Shown in pieces: positions 32,532 through 44,570 of a stretch of DNA of 64,000 nucleotides. The position numbers were made by a program, and so were the translations under genes. The notes under the pieces were generated by a model that was given only the letters and a program-made list of their open reading frames with translations, made no database searches and was not told the origin of the DNA. Numbering within the stretch: position 1 is the first letter of the stretch; each line of letters starts with the position of its first letter. Source of the stretch: Linanthus parryae (lineage: Eukaryota > Streptophyta > Magnoliopsida > Ericales > Polemoniaceae); NCBI GenBank assembly GCA_023055425.1, contig JALGPY010000005.1, positions 87,771,495 to 87,835,494 on the forward strand, written 5' to 3'.

Positions 32532-33956
32532 TGTTGGAATAGATGCCATAGAGGCAATCTAGTTTAGTATGAATTATTTGTGGCTAGAAATTCATTTATT
32601 ATTGGATATTTAATATAATGAAGTCCTTAGATTTACAATTGTGTTGTTTATCTTAAATATCCCTAGTCAAGTATAATGACTAATGGGACAATCATCTATA
32701 GACTAGTATGGGGTTGGATTGATATGGAGATATCACGATCCAACACATAGGTGTGCATTAGGGAATGTTGCACTGGATTGACCCATCTCCGAGAAGGCTA
32801 CATACACGTTATGTTAAGTCACAAGCGCTTCTCGCGGTGCAATGGTATTGTCATCCTTAGACATGAAGTCACTAGATATTCTAGTTGTGGATTATTGTGA
32901 TCTTGGTAGCGTTAAACGCTACACCGTAACTGGGTAGTTATAAAGGCGTGTACTGGATACAATAGGAAGCAAGCTTAGAGATCGTAGTGGACGTAGATAG
33001 AACTTTTCCCTCCCACATAACGGGAGCAAATATCCTAGGCCACTCGAGGGATAGTGCTTATAGAATGTCTGGCCAGACTCAAATAAATCAATATGGGATA
33101 TTGATGTTATTTGCACGAATAAGGCTATTCCCATGGATCGAGAAACTATGGATTGGATATACGAGTGTGACTTGTATGTCTCGTGTCCAATCCGGATATA
33201 GAGACAAAGGGATGAGACAATTACTTGTACAAAGGGTGTCAAGATGACTATTCTATTAGTTGGCTAGAATGGATGTTTTGCTAGAGACCGCTCCATATTA
33301 GCAAATAGTTTCTACCAACTAGATAGAACCTATGGGGTCACACGCTACATAGAGGTTAACTAGATTTGGGAATTAATTAATTGGATCAATTAATTAGAAG
33401 GATCACTTTGCAAACCCTTGCAAACTTAGTAGGGACTAATTTGCAAGGAAGGGACTAAATTGAATTCTAGTAGGACTAGAATAAGTCCTTTAGGTAGTTA
33501 ACAAGGAGTTGTTGGACTATATAAAGGACCTACCTTCCTTCCTTCCCACATAACTTATGCTCATTAGTGAACATAACAAAGAGTGGGAGAGAACAAAAGG
33601 AGAGAGAGCAAGCAACAAGGAGGCCCGACTGCCCCCTTGCCGCCGCCCCGTCCCCGTCGGCCAAAGGAGGCCGAGACCCTCCTTTTGGGTCTCGTTTTCG
33701 TGATTCCTTCTTCCTCTTCCTCTTCCGGGCTAGCACCAAGGACTTGGGAGATCTAGGATCAACTCTAGGCGTGGATCAACTATAGAGAACGTGACACAAT
33801 TCGCGTTTGAAGTCATCAAGGAGAACCCAAAGGTGTGTTTATGATTTCTAACCCTTACCATCGTTATGTCTCTTGACTTGTGATCCTTGGAGGGTTTTGC
33901 ATGGTTTTATGTTTTTTTATGCTTCCGTTGTGCAATCCATGATTCAAAACCCTACA
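32532..33956 (+). mobile_element. Copia 5' LTR
   Basis: Starts TGTTGGAATAGATGCC and ends AAACCCTACA. Non-coding. Its last part (33540-33790) is the likely transcribed R-U5 region, with GC-rich sequence. Near-identical to 39600-41025. Confidence 0.95.
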
Positions 33957-33957
33957 G

Positions 33958-33970
33958 TGGTATCAGAGCC
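33958..33970 (+). other. Copia primer-binding site (iMet)
   Basis: TGGTATCAGAGCC, a perfect initiator-Met primer site one base after the LTR. The duplicate at 41027 reads TGGTTTCAGAGCC, with one change. Confidence 0.93.
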
Positions 33971-35635
33971 ACAGGTCGTAGAGCATAAACGTGCTTCATG
34001 TGTTACGTTTTTAGTTGTTTTACACCTTAATTTGATTGTTTATCGCGTAAAACAAGACAAATCAAGCATGAGATGCAATTTGTCAACAATTAATCATAAC
34101 AAGATCCAATTTTTGCATTGGATGCATGAATTGGTGAGTTTGAGAAATTTTAGGATCTTAGATCTAGGGTTTGGGCATCCTTGGGGAAGAAGGAGTTCTC
34201 CCAAAACAAGGAAACAACCAAACTTGGGCACCAAGCAAGGGAGTTGTTTTTCCCTCAAGGAGGTTCGGCCCCCCTAGGGACCGCCCCCCTTGCTTGCCGC
34301 CCAAGATTGGCCGCCCTAGGGGCCGGGCGGCCCTAACCCGCGGGCCTAGGCTTGTGGGTTTTGGGCTGGGCCGGCCCTAGGGCCTTGTGGTTCACCTTAT
34401 TGGGCCCGGGCAATTTGATTGTTGGGCCCATGGACCGTTTTAACCCTAGAAATCCTAAAAATCAATTAAAATTGACCAAGCGCGTTAAAATTGGATTTTA
34501 ACTGTTTATGTGCAAATCGCATGGTGGTTGGATATGGCCTTAGGATGTGGTTTGATGTGGATGTTTAATTTTGTGGTTTGGTTTTACGGCCTGCGAGCTG
34601 ATCAATTAATTGTAATAATTAATTAGGGTTTTATGGCCTGCGTGCCATTTTTTTCTCAACTTGTGAGATTAGTTTTATTTAGTATAGAAGTTAGCTAGTG
34701 CTAGATAAAGTAGATTGTTAGCCAAGATTGAAGAAAAAAGGAGCTCAAAGCCAAAGAAGCCACAAAAAGATGGAGCATGGAGCATGGAGCATTCCACAAG
34801 ACTATGAAGGATGGAACAAAAGATCAAGACGCATGGAGATGTGTTTGCTTTAGGGTTCATAGATAATTCCATTGGCTTGGAATTATCTTAGTCTAGAAAA
34901 GGCCATATCCACATCACGTTTAATTTCTGTTTTGTGGTTGTTTATATTTTAATGTCTTATTATTGTGTGGTTGGTGTATGGATGATGCATGCAATTAGGA
35001 TAATAAGATAATTAGACAACCCGGATCTATTATTTGGAGTTGTGCCCAAACTCAAATAGATAGATTAGTTGATATTGATCAACAAAACAATTAAAAATTG
35101 AATTTAAAATCCCTCAAAATTCAAATATTGTGTTCTTGCCTTCTCGTTATTTAAACACTCATTATCATCATTATTTATCAAGTTCGTGCGTGCCAAAGCA
35201 TGGCGACTTGGTTCATAATGATGGAATGCGATGGCACGTAACAATGTGCAATTGTTTAGATAAGAGGTTGAACACAACTAGGCTATTAATTTGATTAAGA
35301 AACCTAGAGGCAATCAATTGGGATTATCCATATGGATGGATAAATAAGGAGTTATTTGCCCAATTGAACCAAGAGCTGCATATGAGATGCAATTGGAATT
35401 GTTCCTACCTAAAGTAGTCAAATTATGGGTGACTTGCCAAAGCAAGCTCATAAGGATATGAAAGATGGATCTTGGCCCACGAGAAAATATAAGGATATTT
35501 TCCGCATTATATCTTGAGGGTTATTAATCCGTAGAAAAATAGTGGGAGCTATATTTGATAAACTCGCCATTATTAAATATAGTCAAAAATTCACAAATAC
35601 TAAAACTTGCGTATTTTCCTTTTGTAGAATTCCAA
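33971..35635 (+). other. Copia untranslated leader
   Basis: 1.67-kb leader between primer site and gag. The first ~530 bp are repeated at 41026-41581. It contains a very GC-rich block of GGGCC/GCCC motifs (34260-34400) and AT-rich remainder. No gene. Confidence 0.75.
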
Positions 35636-37798
35636 ATGGCAAACAACTCATCGAGTTCACAACATTCCCTACGATCTGTCCTTGAGAAGGACAAGCTCTC
35701 TGGAACCAACTTTCTTGATTGGTACAGAAACTTGAAAATTGTTCTCAAGCAAGAGAAGAAACTGTACGCAATAGAGGAGCATGTTCCAGAAGGTCCAGAT
35801 AACCAAACACCTGCTGCCTTAAAGGCGTATCAAAAGCGTGTTGATGACGCTAATGATGCGGCCTGCCTAATGCTTTGCACCATGACTTCTGAGCTTCAGA
35901 AGCAACACGAAAACATGAATGCTGTCGATATGATCAAACATCTAAAGCAGCTCTTCCAAGAGAAGGCAAGGGTAGAGAGGTATGAGGTCTCAAAGGCACT
36001 GTTCAAATGTCATCTGGCAGAAGGGAACCCGGTGGGACACCATGTACTCCGAATGATCGGGTACTTGGAGAATCTCGCCCGACTGGGGTTCCCGGTTGGC
36101 CAAGAGTTGGCAACCGATCTCGTGTTGCAATCGTTGCCCGAGAGTTATGGACAGTTCATTATGAACTATAACATGAACGAGATCGTGAAACCACTGCCAG
36201 ATTTACTCAACATGTTGAGGACGGCTGAACAGAGCATCAACAAGGGTAAGGGCAAGGCCATAATGATGGTACAGAAAGGAAAGGGCAAAAGGTTTGCCTC
36301 TTCCTCCAAGGGCAAAGGCAAGTCAGTTGCCAAGTCCAAGGAACCTGCCCTTAAACCTTTTGGTGGCATTGTCAAGGCCGTGACTAAAGGTGAGTGTCAC
36401 TACTGCAGTCAGCCTGGACACTGGAGGAGGAACTGCCCAAAATATCTGGAGGACAAGAGGCTTGGAATAGTGATTCCACCACCACCAGGTATTTTTGTTG
36501 TAGATGTCAATTTAACTGTCTCTACATCATGGGTATTAGATACTGGATGTGGATCTCATATTTGTCGAAATATGCAGGATCTAAAGAGAAGTAGAAGATT
36601 GGCTAAAGGAGAGGTAGATCTGCGCGTTGGGAATGGAGCAAAGGTTGCTGCGTTGGCCATAGGCGTGTGCGAGCTATCTCTGCCTTCAAGATTAGTTTTA
36701 GAATTAAATAATTGCTATTTTGTGCCTGCTATGAGCAGAAACATTATTTCTATTTCTTGTTTGGACAAGGATGGTTTTATTATTTCAATAAAGAACAATT
36801 GTTGTTCCTTTTATTTAAATAATATTCACTATTTTAGTGCGCAATTATTTAATGGACTTTATGTCCTTGATCTAAGCAATCTTGTCTACAACATTAATAC
36901 CAAGCGGATTATAATAAATGATTTAAATCCTGTTTATTTATGGCACTGTCGTTTAGGCCACATAAATGAGAAACGTATATCTAGACTCCATAAGGATGGA
37001 TTACTAGACTCATTTGATTTTGAATCATATGAGACATGTGAGGCTTGTTTATTGGGAAAAATGACAAAGTCCCCTTTCAATAAGAAAGGTGAGAGGACTA
37101 GTGAGCCATTGGCACTCATACATACCGATGTGTGTGGGCCATTTGCCACGCCTGCCAGGGGTGGTTATGTCTACTTCATTACATTTACTGATGATTACAG
37201 TAGATATGGATTTGTGTACCTTATGAGGGCAAAATCCGAATCCTTTGAAGTGTTCAAAGAATTCAAGAATGAAGTAGAGAAGCAACTTGGCAAAAGTATC
37301 AAGGCTCTACGATCGGATCGTGGAGGAGAATACTTGAGCCAAGAGTTTGACGACTATCTTAGAGAGTGTGGGATCGTGTCCCAACTCACTCCACCCGGAA
37401 CGCCACAGTGGAATGGCGTGTCCGAGAGGAGGAATCGAACCCTATTGGATATGGTTCGATCTATGATGTGTCAAACCGATCTTCCATTATCATTTTGGGG
37501 CTACACTATATTAAGTGCAGCTTTCACCATTAACCGTGTTCCATCTAAGTCAGTCATGAAGACACCATATGAGATGTGGAGTGGGAGGCGTCCCACACTG
37601 TCGTTCATGAGGATTTGGGGCTGCGATGTCTATGTAGAACGTTTACAATCAGACAAGCTAGGGCCAAAATCGGATAAGTGCAAATTTGTGGGGTACCCTA
37701 AGGAAACTAAGGGATACTACTTCTACAATCCAACCGAGAACGAAGTGTTTGTTGCTCGGACCGGCGTGTTTCTAGAAAGAGAGTTTGTCTCTAAATAA
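35636..37798 (+). pseudogene. Copia gag, protease and integrase
   Basis: Start chosen at the ATG of MANNSSSSQHSL (35636); an upstream in-frame ATG at 35555 adds 27 residues unlike Copia gags. In order: gag with SGTNFLDWYRNLKIVLK, Lys/Gly-rich KGKGKRFASSSKGKGK, CCHC knuckle (CHYCSQPGHWRRNC), aspartic protease (SWVLDTGCGSHIC), gag-pre-integrase (LWHCRLGHINEKRI, CEACLLGKM), and integrase core with all three acidic residues (HTDVCGP, LRSDRGGEYLS, PQWNGVSERRNR). The frame stops at a TAA (37796-37798) after VFLEREFVSK. The continuing pol sequence stays in the same frame beyond it, so this is a single nonsense codon. Confidence 0.93.
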
Positions 37799-39585
37799 GC
37801 AAGTGGGAGGAATGTAGAACTTGAAGAGGTTCAAGAACCACAAATCACTGAACCGATTATGGAACATGAGCAGGAACCACAAACAGTTGTGGAGCAACCT
37901 GTTCAGGTAACACAAGAGCTTCGTAGATCTAGTAGAGTGCGCCAGGAACCCGAGAGGTATGGACTTCTCGTAACCGATTCCGGTGACACGATGCTCATAG
38001 ATGATGAGCCTACTACCTATAAGGAGGCCATGAGTGGCCCAGACTCTCAGAAGTGGCTGGAAGCCATGAGATCCGAGATGGAATCCATGTATACCAACAA
38101 AGTATGGACTTTGGTGGAACCACCCGATGGGGCGCGACCCATAGGGTGCAAGTGGGTCTTCAAGAAGAAGATCGACATGGATGGTAATGTGATTACCTAT
38201 AAGGGCCGATTGGTGGCTAAAGAATTCAGACAGATTCATGGTATTGACTATGATGAAACCTTTTCACCAGTCGCTATGACCAAATCCATCCGAATCCTAC
38301 TCGCGATTGCAGCATACCATGACTATGAGATTTGGCAGATGGATGTCAAAACAGCATTCCTTTATGGGAATCTCCTCGAGGACGTGTATATGATACAGCC
38401 GGAGGGTTTTGAGGATCCAAAGCAAGCCAACAAAGTCTGTAAGCTGCAACGATCCATTTATGGATTGAAGCAAGCTTCTAGGAGTTGGAATCGACGTTTT
38501 GATGAAGTGGTCAAAGAGTTTGGCTTCATCAGAAACGAAGATGAGTCTTGTGTCTACAAGAAGGTTAGTGAGAGCTCTGTAGCTTTTCTGGTCTTGTATG
38601 TGGATGACATACTACTCATTGGAAACGACGTTCCCATGCTGCAATCTGTGAAAGATTGGCTAGAAAGTGTTTCTCAATGAAGGACTTAGGGGAAGCAGCC
38701 TATATACTCGGTATAAAGATCTATAGAGATAGATCTAAGAGGATGCTAGGCCTAAGTCAAAGTACATATATTGACAAGGTGTTGAAACGGTTCAACATGC
38801 AAGATTCCAAGAAGGGATTCTTGCCCATGTCACATGGAATCACTCTTTCGAAGAGTGGTTGTCCTTCCAATGAGATTGAGAAGGAACACATGAGTAGAAT
38901 TCCCTATGCCTCAGCCATAGGATCTATCATGTACGCCATGTTATGTACTAGACCAGATGTGTCATATGCCTTGAGTATGACAAGCAGATACCAATCCAAT
39001 CCGGGTGAGAGTCACTGGATTACAGTCAAGAACATCCTAAAGTACTTGAGAAGAACTAAGGATGCTTTCTTGATATTTGGCGGTGAGGAAGAGTTGCGTG
39101 TAAGGGGTTACACTGATGCAAGCTTCCAAACCGATAGAGATGACTTTAGATCACAATCGGGATATGTGGTTTGCCTGAATGGAGCAGCGGTGAGCTGGAA
39201 GAGTTCCAAGCAAGAGACGGTAGCTGATTCTACAACAGAGGCCAAGTACATTGCTGCAAATGGCGCAGCAAAGGAGGCTGTTTGGATCAGAAAGTTTGTT
39301 TCTGAACTTGGTGTGGTCCCTAGCATTGCGGATCCAGTTGAGTTGTTCTGTGACAACACTGGGGCGATCGCGCAATCAAAGGAACCCAGATTGCACCAGA
39401 AGTCCAAGCACGTGCTCAGGAAGTTTCACCTGATTCGAGATATTATCGATAGAGGAGATGTTCGGATATGCAAGATTCCTACAGATGATAATCTGTCAGA
39501 CCCGCTTACAAAGCCTCTCACGCAGTGGAAGAATGAAGGGCACACTAGGAGTATGGGCATACGAGATGCGCCAGATTGGCTCTAG
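37799..39585 (+). pseudogene. Copia reverse transcriptase and RNase H, frameshifted
   Basis: Continues in frame from the stop at 37798: a linker (ELRRSSRVRQEPERYG), reverse transcriptase (CKWVFKKKIDMDG, MDVKTAFLYGNL, IYGLKQASRSWNRRF, catalytic VLYVDDILLIGND), then a frameshift near 38660 and the second frame with MKDLGEAAYILGIKIYRD, GSIMYAMLCTRPDVSYALS, and Copia RNase H (GYTDASFQ, DSTTEAKYIAA, FCDNTGAI). The end DPLTKPLTQW is typical. Catalytic residues are present but the polyprotein is broken by one stop and one frameshift. Confidence 0.93.
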
Positions 39586-39590
39586 TGCAA

Positions 39591-39599
39591 GTGGGAGAC
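39591..39599 (+). other. Copia polypurine tract
   Basis: GTGGGAGAC directly before the LTR start TGTTGGAATAG. Confidence 0.85.
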
Positions 39600-41025
39600 T
39601 GTTGGAATAGATGCCCTAGAGGCAATCTAGTTTAGTATGAATTATTTGTGGCTAGAAATTCATTTATTATTGGATATTTAATATAATGAAGTCCTTAGAT
39701 TTACAATTGTGTTGTTTATCTTAAATATCCCTAGTCAAGTATAATGATTAATGGGACAATCATCTATAGACTAGTATGGGGTTGGATTGATATGGAGATA
39801 TCACGATCCAACACATAGGTGTGCATTAGGGAATGTTGCACTGGATTGACCCATCTCCGAGAAGGCTACATACACGTTATGTTAAGTCACAAGCACTTCT
39901 CGCGGTGCAATGGTATTGTCATCCTTAGACTTGAAGTCACTAGATATTCTAGTTGTGGATTATTGTGATCTTGGTAGCGTTAAACGCTACACCGTAACTG
40001 GGTAGTTATAAAGGCGTGTAATGGATACAATAGGAAGCAAGCTTAGAGATCGTAGTGGACGTAGATAGAATTTGTCACTCCCACATAACGGGAGCAAATA
40101 TCCTAGGCCACTCGAGGGATAGTGCTTATAGAATGTCTGGCCAGACTCAAATAAATCAATATGGGATATTGATGTTATTTGCACGAATAAGGCTATTCCC
40201 ATGGATCGAGAAACTATGGATTGGATATACGAGTGTGACTCGTATGTCTCGTGTCCAATCCGGATATAGAGACAAAAGGATGAGACAATTACTTTTACAA
40301 AGGTTGTCAAGATGACTATTCTATTAGTTGGCTAGAATGGATGTTTTGCTAGAGACCGCTCCATATTAGCAAATAGTTGCTACCAACTAGATAGAACCTA
40401 TGGGGTCACACGCTACATAGAGTTGAAATAGATTTGGGAATTAATTAATTGGATTAATTAATTAGAAGGATCACTTTGCAAACCCTTGCAAACTTAGTAG
40501 GGACTAATTTGCAAGGAAGGGACTAAATTGAATTCTAGTAGGACTAGAATAAGTCCTTTAGGTAGTTAACAAGGAGTTGTTGGACTATATAAAGGACCTT
40601 CCTTCCTTCCTTCCCACATAACTTATGCTCATTAGTGAACATAACAAAGAGTGGGAGAGAACAAAAGGAGAGAGAGCAAGCAACAAGGAGGCCCGACCGC
40701 CCCCTTGCCGCCGCCCCGTCCCCGTCGGCCAAAGGAGGCCGAGACCCTCCTTTTGGGTCTCGTTTTTCGTGATTCCTTCTTCCTCTTCCTCTTCCGGGCT
40801 AGCACCAAGGACTTGGGAGATCTAGGATCAACTCTAGGCGTGGATCAACTATAGAGAACGTGACACAATTCGCGTTTGAAGTCATCAAGGAGAACCCAAA
40901 GGTGTGTTTATGATTTCTAACCCTTACCATCGTTATGTCTCTTGACTTGTGATCCTTGGAGGGTTTTGCATGGTTTTATGTTTGTTTATGCTTCCTTTGT
41001 GCAATCCATGATTCAAAACCCTACA
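39600..41025 (+). mobile_element. Copia second LTR
   Basis: Same ends as the 5' LTR (TGTTGGAATAG to ACCCTACA), about 1.5% different. It is followed not by host flank but by a primer site and leader (41026 on). Confidence 0.95.
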
Positions 41026-41581
41026 ATGGTTTCAGAGCCACAGGTCGTAGAGCATAAACGTGGTTCATGTGTTACGTTTTTAGTTGTTTTACACCTTAAT
41101 TTGATTGTTTATCGCGTAAAACAAGACAAATCAAGCATGGGATGCAATTTGTCAACAATTAATCATAACAAGATCCAATTTTTGCATTGGATGCATGAAT
41201 TGGTGAGTTTGAGAAATTTTAGGATCTTAGATCTAGGGTTTGGGCATCCTTGGGGAAGAAGGAGTTCTCCCAAAACAAGGAAACAACCAAACTTGGGCAC
41301 CAAGAAAGGGAGTTGTTTTGGAAACAACTCCCTCAAGGAGGTTCGGCCCCCCTAAGGACCGCCCCCTTGCTTGCCGCCCAAGATTGGCCGCCCTAGGGGT
41401 CGGGCGGCCCTAACCCGCGGGCCTAGGCTTATGGGTTTTGGGCCGGGCCGGCCCTAGGGCCTTGTGGTTCACCTTATTGGGCCCGGGCAATTTGATTGTT
41501 GGGCCCATGGACCGTTTTAACCCTAGAAATCCTAAAAATCAATTAAAATTGACCAAGCGCGTTAAAATTGGATTTTAACTG
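41026..41581 (+). mobile_element. Partial second Copia interior
   Basis: Matches 33957-34503 with few differences and a ~10-bp insertion near 41318-41330. It stops at TTGGATTTTAACTG, where Tat integrase sequence begins. Confidence 0.92.
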
Positions 41582-42531
41582 CTAATCCAGCGCATCTTGC
41601 TCAGGATTCTTAGCAGTGTCTTGTTGGTTGCTTCCGCTTGAACATTCCCTTTTGGATAATAAGGAGTGGAACATATCTGCCTTATGTTGTACTCTGCTAA
41701 CTTTGTGGCTACTTGACGATTGACGAAAGGGGTACCATTATCCGAGAGAATTGTATTAGGAATCCCAAACCTGTATATGATATTCTCCTGGATGAAATGG
41801 ACTACAACAAGCGCATTTGCTGTCTTCAGCAGTATTGCCTCTACCCACTTAGTGAACAGCTCGGTCGCGGTGAGGATAAACTGATTCCCATGCGAGGTTG
41901 GTCGGATAGGGCCAACAAAATCCAGAGCCCAAGTATGGAATGGCCATGGTGTCCCCAACGCATGTAGATCTACAGCAGGGGCGTGTACGAGGTTGCCTTT
42001 GAATTGACACTCCTGGCATCTCCTTACTTTGGTGCGGCAATCTGCCTCCATTGTGGGCCAGAAATAGCCAACTGTGAGGAGCTGTCTGCATAGTTTGGCA
42101 CCTCCTTGATGCTCTACTTGATGAGAGAGATCCATCACCTCTTGCGCTTCCTTGTTTTCTAGGCATCGAAGCAGATTACCCTCGTGACCTCTTCGCCAGA
42201 GTATGCTTTCTTGCACCACGTACCGGGCTGCTTTCCTTTTCAGTTTCTCAGCTTCTTTTCTCGATTAAGGCTCGATTCCTGCCGTGAGGAAATCGAAGAG
42301 TGGCTTCCTCCAATCCGCATCATCATCAACCAGAGCAATTGTTAAAGAATCCCTGATCAATGCGCAACTTTCGCAGTTACCTTGAATTGTCGCCGCAGCC
42401 GTTGACATGTCCGGCCAGTGAATCCCATACCTTTGGGCCTTCCGATAGATTGACACCTCACTTTCCCCGCAAGTATGCTGGTGAATCTTTTCTAGCAGCG
42501 TTTGTCCCTCCTGCTGCGAGACGCATCGCAT
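41582..42531 (-). pseudogene. Tat integrase, C-terminally truncated
   Basis: Minus strand, in two frames. Partial zinc-domain-like sequence (TLLEKIHQHTCGESEV, NCESCA) is followed by a duplicated-looking second one (HQVEHQGGAKLCRQLL, CQECQFKGN). The core then has WALDFVGPI (first Asp), TILSDNGTPFVN (second Asp) and GNVQAEATNKTLLRIL (Glu, within the motif). It ends after LRILSKMRW at the Copia junction. A frameshift/stop near 42220-42265 separates the pieces. Confidence 0.88.
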
Positions 42532-42579
42532 GATTATTCCACCTGGGCCTTTGTTGTAGAGAGTGTTGTCATGTATACA

Positions 42580-43140
42580 TTATCCCTTGGTGGATGCCCA
42601 ATTTTCTTTACTCGTTCCCTCTGTGATGGCGTGCAATATTGACCTCCTCCAGTCTGCATCATCCATGCATTCATCCTCGCATGCTTCCTCTGTCAACGCC
42701 GATGACACTCGTACTTCAATCGAGATTCTTGCAGGGCACTTATCCGCACTAACCTTAGATCCCAGCGTGGCCAAGGCACCAGCATGCCGATTATCTGCTC
42801 TAGGTTTTTGCTCGTACCTGAAATCACAGAATTGTTGCACCAGATTCTGTACCAAAGTCCGGTAGGGCAATAAATTTACTTCTTTTAGTCCGTACTCGCC
42901 GGAAGCTTGTTTGACGATTAGCTTGGAATCCCCCATGACCGTCAAATTGCTTACTTCCAGTTCCCTGGTTGCGCGGAGACCTGCAATGAGAGCTTCATAC
43001 TCCGCTTCGTTGTTGGTGACTGTGAAGTCGAGTTTTGTGGACATTTGTATGACCTTTCCATCAGGTTTGGTCAGAACTATTCCAATTCCTCCACCTTTCC
43101 TTGTTGACGATCCATCGAAATGAAGAGTCCAGTAAGGCAA
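42580..43140 (-). pseudogene. Tat second (archaeal-type) RNase H
   Basis: 187-codon frame with WTLHFDGSSTRKGGG (Asp), TVTNNEAEYEALIAG (Glu), TVMGDSKLIVKQ (Asp) and RADNRHAGALATL (Asp), so all four active-site acids are present. A second RNase H after the normal one is the diagnostic trait of Tat-lineage gypsy elements. It begins right after a stop that ends the preceding linker (ELEGPEIYAV-stop) and ends in a stop before integrase, so it is cut off from the polyprotein. Confidence 0.9.
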
Positions 43141-43236
43141 CTAAACTGCATAGATCTCGGGTCCCTCTAGTTCTTCATCGATCATGGGCTCGTGACTGTT
43201 AGCAGGGAACTGTGCTAGCAAATCCGCCACCGCTTG

Positions 43237-44570
43237 CTATTTGATTGCCCACGGTCGAACGCACGTGATGTCGTATTGAGAGATGGTCATATACCATTTT
43301 GCCAGTCTTCCGCCAGGAGAAGTGTGAGTCAAGAGGTACCGTATGGGGTCGCTCTTTGTAACCACTACCACTTTGTGCGAGGCGAAATAGTGCTTCAACT
43401 TTTCTATTACAAAGAATAGAGCAAGGCAATGACGCTCAATATCCGTGTACCTTGATTCTGCTGGTTGTATCATGCGAGAGATATAGTAAATCGGCCTTTC
43501 TTGCCCTTCATATTCCTGAGCCAAAAGTGCCCCTATAGACCTCTTTGTTGATGTTAGGTACAACAAAAGCGGCGATCCGAGCTGTGGTGCGATCATTACC
43601 CTTTGTGACGTCAGCAAGTCCTTTAACCTTCCGAACGCGGCCTCATGTTCTGTAGTCCAATTGTACACAACATTCTTCTTGAGGAGATCGCTGAAGCAGA
43701 AGGTTATTTCTGCGATCGCAGGGATAAACCTTCGCAGGTAAGATAACTTCCCCAAGAATGTTTTCAAAGCACTTTGATTGTAAGGCACCGTCATGCTAGT
43801 GATGGCTGATACTTTTGCGGGGTCAGGTTCGATGCCCTGGCGATGTATTACACATCCCAAGAATTTCCCCGAGGTCACTCCGAATGCGCACTTCATGGGG
43901 TTCATCTTTAGCTGGAAACTTCTGCATCTTTCGAATACTTTCCGCAGGTCCCCAAGTGGTCCGCTTCTTCCTTGGACTTGACAACCAAGTCATCAACATA
44001 AAACTCCACTTATTTGTGCATCATGTCATGAAACAGAGCCATCATGGCTCGCTGATAAGTCGCGCTCGCGTTCTTGAGTCCGAACGGCATAACTGTGTAA
44101 TTGAAGACTCCTACTGGCGTGATGAATGCGGTTTTTCGTGCGTCTTCAGGGTCCATTTTGATCTGGTTGTACCCGCTGAAACCATCCATAAAGCTGAACA
44201 TGCGATGACCCGCAGTCGAAGCGATGACTAGATCGATGTTAGGCAGCGGAAAATCATCCTTAGGGCAAAAGCAGTTAAGATCTCTGAAGTCTACGCAAAT
44301 GCGAAGCTGTCCATTCTTCATCACCACAGGCACAATATTAGCCAACCATGTGGGATGGTGATTGGGCTCGATGAACCTGGCAGTCAGCAGCTTGACAATT
44401 TCTTGCTTGATTTTCACGTTTATCTCCGGCCTGAAGCTCCTTGTGCTCTGCTTTACCGGCTTGGATCCCAAGATTACATCTAGCCCGTGCACGGTAATGC
44501 TCGCGTCCAGGCCATGCATCTCATCGTATTCCCATGCGAACACATCTTTGTACTCAGTCAGTAGCTGCAA
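43237..44570 (-). pseudogene. Tat reverse transcriptase and first RNase H
   Basis: Gypsy reverse transcriptase: WEYDEMHGLDASI, RSFRPEINVKIKQE, LRICVDFRDLN, FSFMDGFSGYNQIKM, MPFGLKNASATYQR. A TAA after FHDMMHK lies just before the catalytic VEFYVDDLVVKS. A frameshift follows near 43940, then FGVTSGKFLGCVIHRQGIE, LSYLRRFIPAIAEIT and the gypsy RNase H (PLLLYLTSTKRSIGALLAQ, RYTDIERHCLALFFVIEKL, PIRYLLTHTSPGGRLAKW). The frame closes at 43237. Identity is certain; it is inactive as encoded. Confidence 0.93.

Larger units (their letters stand above)
32532..41581 (+). mobile_element. Copia element nested in the Tat element, with extra partial LTR-internal copy
   Basis: LTR 32532-33956, iMet primer site, leader, gag-pol (35636-39585), purine tract and LTR 39600-41025. 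The right LTR does not end the element: 41026-41581 repeats the 5' leader (33957-34503), so the structure is LTR-interior-LTR-partial interior. LTRs differ at about 20-25 of 1425 positions. No target duplication was found (left flank GTTTG), as expected if the right end was deleted. Probably of the Tork/TAR group by wording; lineage not certain. Confidence 0.92.

Noticed and set aside
33567..34380. Pro/Arg/Gly-rich frames
   Set aside because: GC-rich Copia LTR and leader DNA; frames are not kept between the two LTR-leader copies.
39108..39433. Minus-strand and shifted frames over Copia RNase H
   Set aside because: Shadows of the plus-strand RNase H coding sequence.
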